From Argentina anserina (Eukaryota; Streptophyta; Magnoliopsida; Rosales; Rosaceae), in NCBI RefSeq assembly GCF_933775445.1, contig NC_065874.1, positions 4,111,001 through 4,175,000 on the forward strand: a stretch of 64,000 nucleotides of DNA, written 5' to 3'. The notes under the pieces were generated by a model. That model did not search any database and had not been told where the DNA came from. It was given only the letters and a program-made list of their open reading frames with translations. The position numbers were made by a program, and so were the translations under genes. Shown here in pieces: positions 59,104 through 64,000 of this stretch (the stretch's first letter is position 1; each line of letters begins with the position of its first letter).

Positions 59104-61792
59104 GATAAAAAGACAATGTGTATCTACAATTGTACTATGTCATGTTGAATCTACTATGCTAATCTTATGCTATCTTTTCAGGGTCGGGAGCTGGTGACAG
59201 TGATGATTATAGAAGTTCATGTGACAATCACAATTGTGATGTTTCAGATTTCTACATTTCTGATATGATCATTTCGAGCTTACCCTTCAGTGGGGATGCA
59301 TTTACTGATGATATATGTGAAATGAGTTGCTTTCCGGACTACAATTATGCTGAACCAAACATCTTGTTTGATGTTTCCGAGCAATACATGGTATTGCCTT
59401 TCCTAGAAGACACTGTCCGAAATAGTAATTCTAATACTATTGATGGTAAATTATGTCAAGAAGCTGTTATGGATACAGATCACGCTGGCTTGTATTTAGA
59501 AATTGGTCAAATAAGACCCTGCCACCAGGATACTGCTGTTATCTCGTCTGACTCAGATCAGGCAGAGTGCTTCGATCCACAGTTGTTTATAAAAAATTTA
59601 CCAGAGTTATCAGATGTGGTATCAAACTTTCAAACCAATTTGTTGCCTGATGAAGCTTCAAAACGCAAGCCTGTAACTCTTGTACTTGATTTGGATGGTA
59701 AGTAATGATATGTGTTTTCCATAGGATTTTCTGTTATCTTGCATCTCATATATAATCTTCACAAGCTTTGGACCACTTTATTGATCCCTTTACTAATTAT
59801 GCACCTTGACTTCTTAGATGCCTTGGGATGAACTTATGTTGAAATTATAGAATTAAAGGGATAGAATCCTAGTGATCTATTGATTATCTTCTGTTGGTAC
59901 TTGGTAGAGGTAGCTGTCATAATTTTACATCTTTTATGTACTAGTTAGTCAAAACATGTGAGTGATTCATCATAAAAATCATGAAAAGGGAAAGGGAATA
60001 TTAAGTTGGTTGTGGTCTTTTCACCAGCATTCTTTAAAGTTGTTGGTATTGTTGTAACCACCAAAGATTGTATCCACTGCCTAGTTTGAACTTTGACAAG
60101 ATATTAGAGACCAAGAAAACCTTTAGCTCTTGAAATAATTTAGTCCCTTGTAGTTTGCTCATAACAACAGAAACTGCAACCCATACCTTGAAGATACAAT
60201 ATGGCTTTCTCTTCATCCCACTAGTCTATATGTTTATATTTGAAATTAACATGTGTATACGTACACATGTGTGCATGTTACTGATAGATTTTTTATGTTG
60301 ATACTCAATTTGTAGATTTGGGTCATTCTGAGTTAATATAAGATGCACCAAGCTATTAAAGATATATTTGTGTATCCTTTTCCTTTCTCTGTTAGTTGCA
60401 CTTTATTGCATGAGATTGGCTCTGTTTGGACTATTATGGAAATTTTTGGGCGTTCATCACTTCTTCTATATTTTCAAATCAGATATAATGAGTGTTAGAT
60501 AATGACAGCCAGGTCCAATTATTCCAATGACGTGGTTGGATCAATTTTTATTTTGATATTCTTCTCAAGTGTACTGCAATCTTTTTTCTAGAATTTAATC
60601 TGAGAATATCTGCTGAAGTTTATTTTACTAATATATTTTGATGCTGCCACCATATTTGCAGAAACACTGGTTCATTCTACATTAGAACAGTGCGATGACG
60701 CAGATTTCACATTTACCGTCTTTTTCAACATGAAAGAGCACGTGGTATATGTGAAACAGAGGCCATACCTCCACACGTTCTTGGAGCGAGTTGCAGAAAT
60801 GTTTGAAGTCGTTATTTTTACTGCCAGCCAAAGCATATATGCCGAGCAACTTCTTGATATATTGGATCCATATCGGAAGTTTATATCTCGCCGAGTTTAT
60901 CGTGAATCATGCATTTTCGCTGATGGCAGTTACACGAAAGATCTGACAGTTTTAGGGGTTGATCTTGCAAAAGTTGCCATTATTGATAATACTCCACAGG
61001 TAGATCCTTTAGCCATTGACTAGCTGTTTCATTTTTTTTGTTTCCCTTTCTGCAATCGGTGTTGCTTGTCACATTTCTACTTTATGGACTGTTCTATCTG
61101 CTCAGAACTCGCCTGCTTTAGCTCTTGTTTAAATCCATATGATTTATGTGTTGGTAGACTTCAACTCACGCTACATATTAATAGAATATTGAATTTTTTC
61201 ATGCCCTCATTATTTGACGTGGAGTTGCTTATGTAACTTTTTCCATCACCAGCTGTTCCCACTTCAAATAAACTTTTACATGTCTTCATATTTTTTTGTC
61301 TTCCTTTCTTTTGTTCATTCTCACTTTTATGTTTCGACCTTATGTTTCTTAGCAGTTGAAAATACACTCTTGCAAAAAAGTACATATCATAATCAAACTT
61401 TAGAAGAAAAGGAAAATACAAGTATATATTTTTGGTGGGCTTGAGGTTAACGTTGTGTTCTGCTCACCCTTCTTATCCATGAGGAGGAAAGTTAAAGAAA
61501 GGAAAAGGTGATAATTTGGTAAAAGGTTGAGAAATGAAATATATTGAGTCAGCAAGGAAGAAAAAGATGAAAATAAATGGAGGACTTAATTGTTACCGGA
61601 TACTAACTGTTTCACTCATATTGGTCATTTCAGGTTTTCCGCTTGCAAGTCAATAATGGAATTCCCATAAAGAGTTGGTTTGATGATCCAGCTGACGGTG
61701 CATTGATTTCATTACTTCCATTCTTAGAGACCCTGGTTAATGTTGATGATGTCCGCCCCATAATTGCCAAGAGATTCGGTAACAAGGAATAA
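57869..61792 (+). CDS. SSP4: SCP1-like small phosphatase (SSP4-type, CTD phosphatase-like)
   Basis: Six coding exons: 57869-58031, 58267-58385, 58815-58926, 59182-59697, 60662-60999 and 61634-61792 (468 residues, phases fit). It belongs to the FCP/SCP family of phosphatases that dephosphorylate the RNA polymerase II C-terminal domain or other phosphoproteins. The N-terminal 290 residues are acidic/Ser-rich and mostly disordered (start MPSITMKAQ). The catalytic domain follows: D-L-D-E-T (D301, D303, with the codon for E304 split by an intron), then R-P-Y-L-H-T-F-L-E-R-V, V-V-I-F-T-A-S-Q, Y-R-E-S-C-I-F and I-D-N-T-P-Q, and a C-terminal 'NGIPIKSWFDDPADGALISL'. Both catalytic aspartates and the Lys/Asp helpers are present. 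The last exon ends RFGNKE. From memory, Arabidopsis SSP4 and SSP4b have the same layout. Confidence 0.93.
59060..59103 (+). repeat. (TTA)n microsatellite
   Basis: About 14 TTA units in the intron between coding exons 3 and 4 of the SSP4-like gene. Confidence 0.95.
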
Positions 61793-61988
61793 GAGTCCCT
61801 TGTCTTTCTCATTTGCTTGAATATAGCAGCTCCTTGTCTCTCGTATATTTTAGCACCTATTGGCTTTAATTTAGATGCTCTCCTTCTCCTTTGAGCTCAT
61901 AGGTGAATTAGCTATACAAAATAAACTGTTTTCCTACTTATTGTCAGTCAGCTTTTGGTTCTTGTTTCCCTTATTTTTGTCCTTTCAG

Positions 61989-62029
61989 ATGACAACACTG
62001 TGGAATAGTTTGTCTAATTTTGTTCAAAG
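61989..62029 (+). other. Exon-like cassette A (41 nt)
   Basis: 'tttcag' then 41 nt then 'gtaattg'. It is bounded by acceptor- and donor-like sites and is near-identical in pattern to cassette B. It lies after the stop of the SSP4-like gene, so it can only be a 3' UTR exon or part of a non-coding transcript. Confidence 0.45.
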
Positions 62030-62240
62030 GTAATTGTAGAGGATATCTTATTTGTCATTATTATTCAATATAAGTTGCGCTTATATCTGGGGAGGATACA
62101 TATTAGGTAATAATACCGGCCTCTAATCTAGTATCTATGTTCTTTTGTTTTAACCTCATAAGATGATTATATAGACAATAAAAATGGTACTTTCCCGTAT
62201 TGTTCTTGGTTGTTGTTACCTTCTTTCTTCTTCATTTCAG

Positions 62241-62282
62241 CTGACAACACCGGGGAAGGGTTTGTCTAATTTTTGTGCCAAG
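62241..62282 (+). other. Exon-like cassette B (42 nt)
   Basis: A strong polypyrimidine tract ('ttctttcttcttcatttcag') precedes 42 nt sharing 'tgacaacac', 'tttgtctaatttt' and 'aaggtaattgtaga' with cassette A. It is placed 252 nt after it. Confidence 0.45.
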
Positions 62283-64000
62283 GTAATTGTAGAATGTCTT
62301 TATCCTTGTGCAGCTTTAGGCTTTCTATATCTGGCATGTGAATAACTATTAAACACTAAAATCTACTCATTGCTTCCTTTGTAGTCTCTTATTGTGAATT
62401 GAATGCTCATGCTATCTGGAGATGTAATTAATACCTTGTTACAATTGGAACCGGAAGCATATGTAGCCAAAGGATTACAAAAATAAATTATCTTCAAAGG
62501 TGCAAACAAGCTGAATGAAGTTGAAAGTAGAAATTGTCATATCATTCTCCACTCATATCAAGTTGCATAGATGCTTTTTGTAAGGAATTTTTGAAGTATG
62601 ATTGACCATAACTCTTAGGGTGAAATGAAAATTCTATACATAGTCATGGAAGTAATAATGACCATAACTTGCTGTTTTGCTCTATAGCGCTATATAATGA
62701 TTATTACAAACAAAGAATATTACTGAACAAAAACAACTGGAAATTTTATACTTAGGAATAACATTGATTACTTTGTGACTAGTGGCAAATTTCACTTTTG
62801 TTTAAATATCTCTTAAAATATGCTAAGAGAAGTCCAGGACATGTATGTTGTTCTGTGAAGTATTTCTGGTTAAGAATAACAAACGGGAAACACCAGAAAG
62901 AATTGGACAACTTTGCACAATGTCCACATGACGGGGGATCTAATTTACAAAAGATTTATCGGTCCTTGTTTCTGGCGAGATTATGTTAGTTCTAGTCTTG
63001 TGTTTATATATGTACTGTTTGTTTTTAGGTCTGTGAACCTCTAGGCTTCCAATTACTTGCATTAAGAGTCAGGAGTTCTCTTCAATTGAACTTTCTTGGT
63101 AATGAAACAAAGAATTGATGGCAGAGGAGCATAATAGGTTTAGGTTGGGAAGTTATGTGATTTTGTTTGTGCTCTTCAATTATGTGCTTTATATAACTGA
63201 TCTAGATTAAAAGTTGAAATATTCATGACCATGCTTGTGCCAGTTCATGATGACCTGGCATGGATTAGCAGATGTACCCAATGATGATGCATTCAAGTAT
63301 GGAGTTTGGTTTCTGTGCATGCAGTATTATGGAAATACTGATTTATCCAGAGATATATGTGTTTAAGACTTCAAGTCGTATCCTGTTTAGGTATTCCCAT
63401 TGATCTTATTTGCTAGGGGAGTGCATATAGTAAAGACAGAAAGTTTAACCAACCAATATTGTTGGGAGAAAACATGGGTTGTGAAATTAACTGACCATGA
63501 CTGCTGTACATGATCTTCCAATTTAACGAATCTTTTATACTGTTACAGTTTTGCATGCCTTGTCTGCAGGTCATGCGGAGACCACTAACATTTTCTGCTA
63601 ATGTAAAGATAGTAAGTATGTCAGATAGTTACTTTTTTTTGAGAAATCCATAGAGAAATGTATATCGAATTAGCACATAATATTTCTGATTGTATCCCGG
63701 AAGTCGCTGGATTTAGTGACATTTGAACCAAGGTGGTTGTAAATGTAGGATCTCTTGCTCTTTTTGGACTTGCCAGTTGGCAATTATAATATGAATTCTG
63801 GTAGTTATTTTCTTTTACCATTCAATAGAGTTCACGACAATCATTTGGTAATCTTGAGCTACATGAATTCTGGACTCCATCGTTGCCTATACTGACTAAA
63901 CGTTTGAAGAGTTTTTTTTTTGTTTGATGGGGAAATCAAATTACAAACAGCGGATAAACCAATTGCTTTATGCGCAGCCAGACTATTTGGTGAGCTTGTA
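62283..64000. other. No recognised gene to the window end
   Basis: AT-rich DNA with two or three splice-like signals (for example 'ctgcag' at 63570) but no coding exon that I can connect. The last roughly 70 bp are slightly less AT-rich and may begin a new repeat or gene. Confidence 0.4.

Overview
This is nuclear DNA from a plant, most likely a core eudicot (family not determined). It is AT-rich, its genes have GT-AG introns, and nearly half of it is transposon-derived. I found no rRNA, tRNA, CRISPR or prokaryotic operon structure. All gene models were built by reading splice sites and frames by eye.

Layout. 0-5 kb: a foldback element and an intronless S40/DUF584 senescence-regulator-like gene (minus). 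5.2-13.8 kb: a young Ty1/copia retrotransposon of the Sirevirus type with nearly identical 461-bp LTRs, broken reading frames and an unusual extra copy of flank plus LTR at its 3' end. 14.9 kb: an eroded TFIIA-gamma pseudogene. 18.2-21.5 kb: a Lys/Ser-rich protein gene of unknown function. 21.9-22.7 kb: an AWPM-19/PM19-like membrane protein (minus). 23-28.9 kb: foldback elements, a CACTA-type MITE inside a broken exon, a LINE 3' end with poly(A), and AT-rich repeats. 29-30 kb: a PPR pseudogene. 31.2-32.9 kb: ribosomal protein eL32 (minus). 33.0-34.1 kb: a tandem array of a repeat with a tRNA-like B box, which abuts and apparently truncates a RimM-family fusion gene (34.1-37.6 kb, minus). 38.2-39.05 kb: a solo LTR. 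40.3-46.6 kb: a Mei2-like RNA-binding protein (plus). 46.8-50.9 kb: phytochrome E (minus). 51-56 kb: repeats. 56.3-62.3 kb: an SSP4-type CTD-phosphatase-like gene (plus). The rest shows no recognised gene.

The single-copy genes AWPM-19, PPR, RPL32, RimM, Mei2-like, PHYE and SSP4 are in an order that, from memory of the Arabidopsis annotation, is split between two paralogous blocks (about At4g18100-18140 and At5g46410-46530). The window therefore looks like an unfractionated version of that ancestral block. The genes are not a functional operon. They cover light perception, meiosis-linked RNA binding, translation, plastid ribosome maturation and stress membranes.

Most notable: (1) a full-length-plus-solo-LTR arrangement with an identical 78-bp flank copied between the LTRs; (2) loss of the C-terminal nucleotidyltransferase-like half of the RimM fusion protein exactly where the tandem array begins; (3) a CACTA MITE with a 3-bp target duplication inside a decaying exon; (4) duplicated 41/42-nt exon-like cassettes downstream of SSP4.
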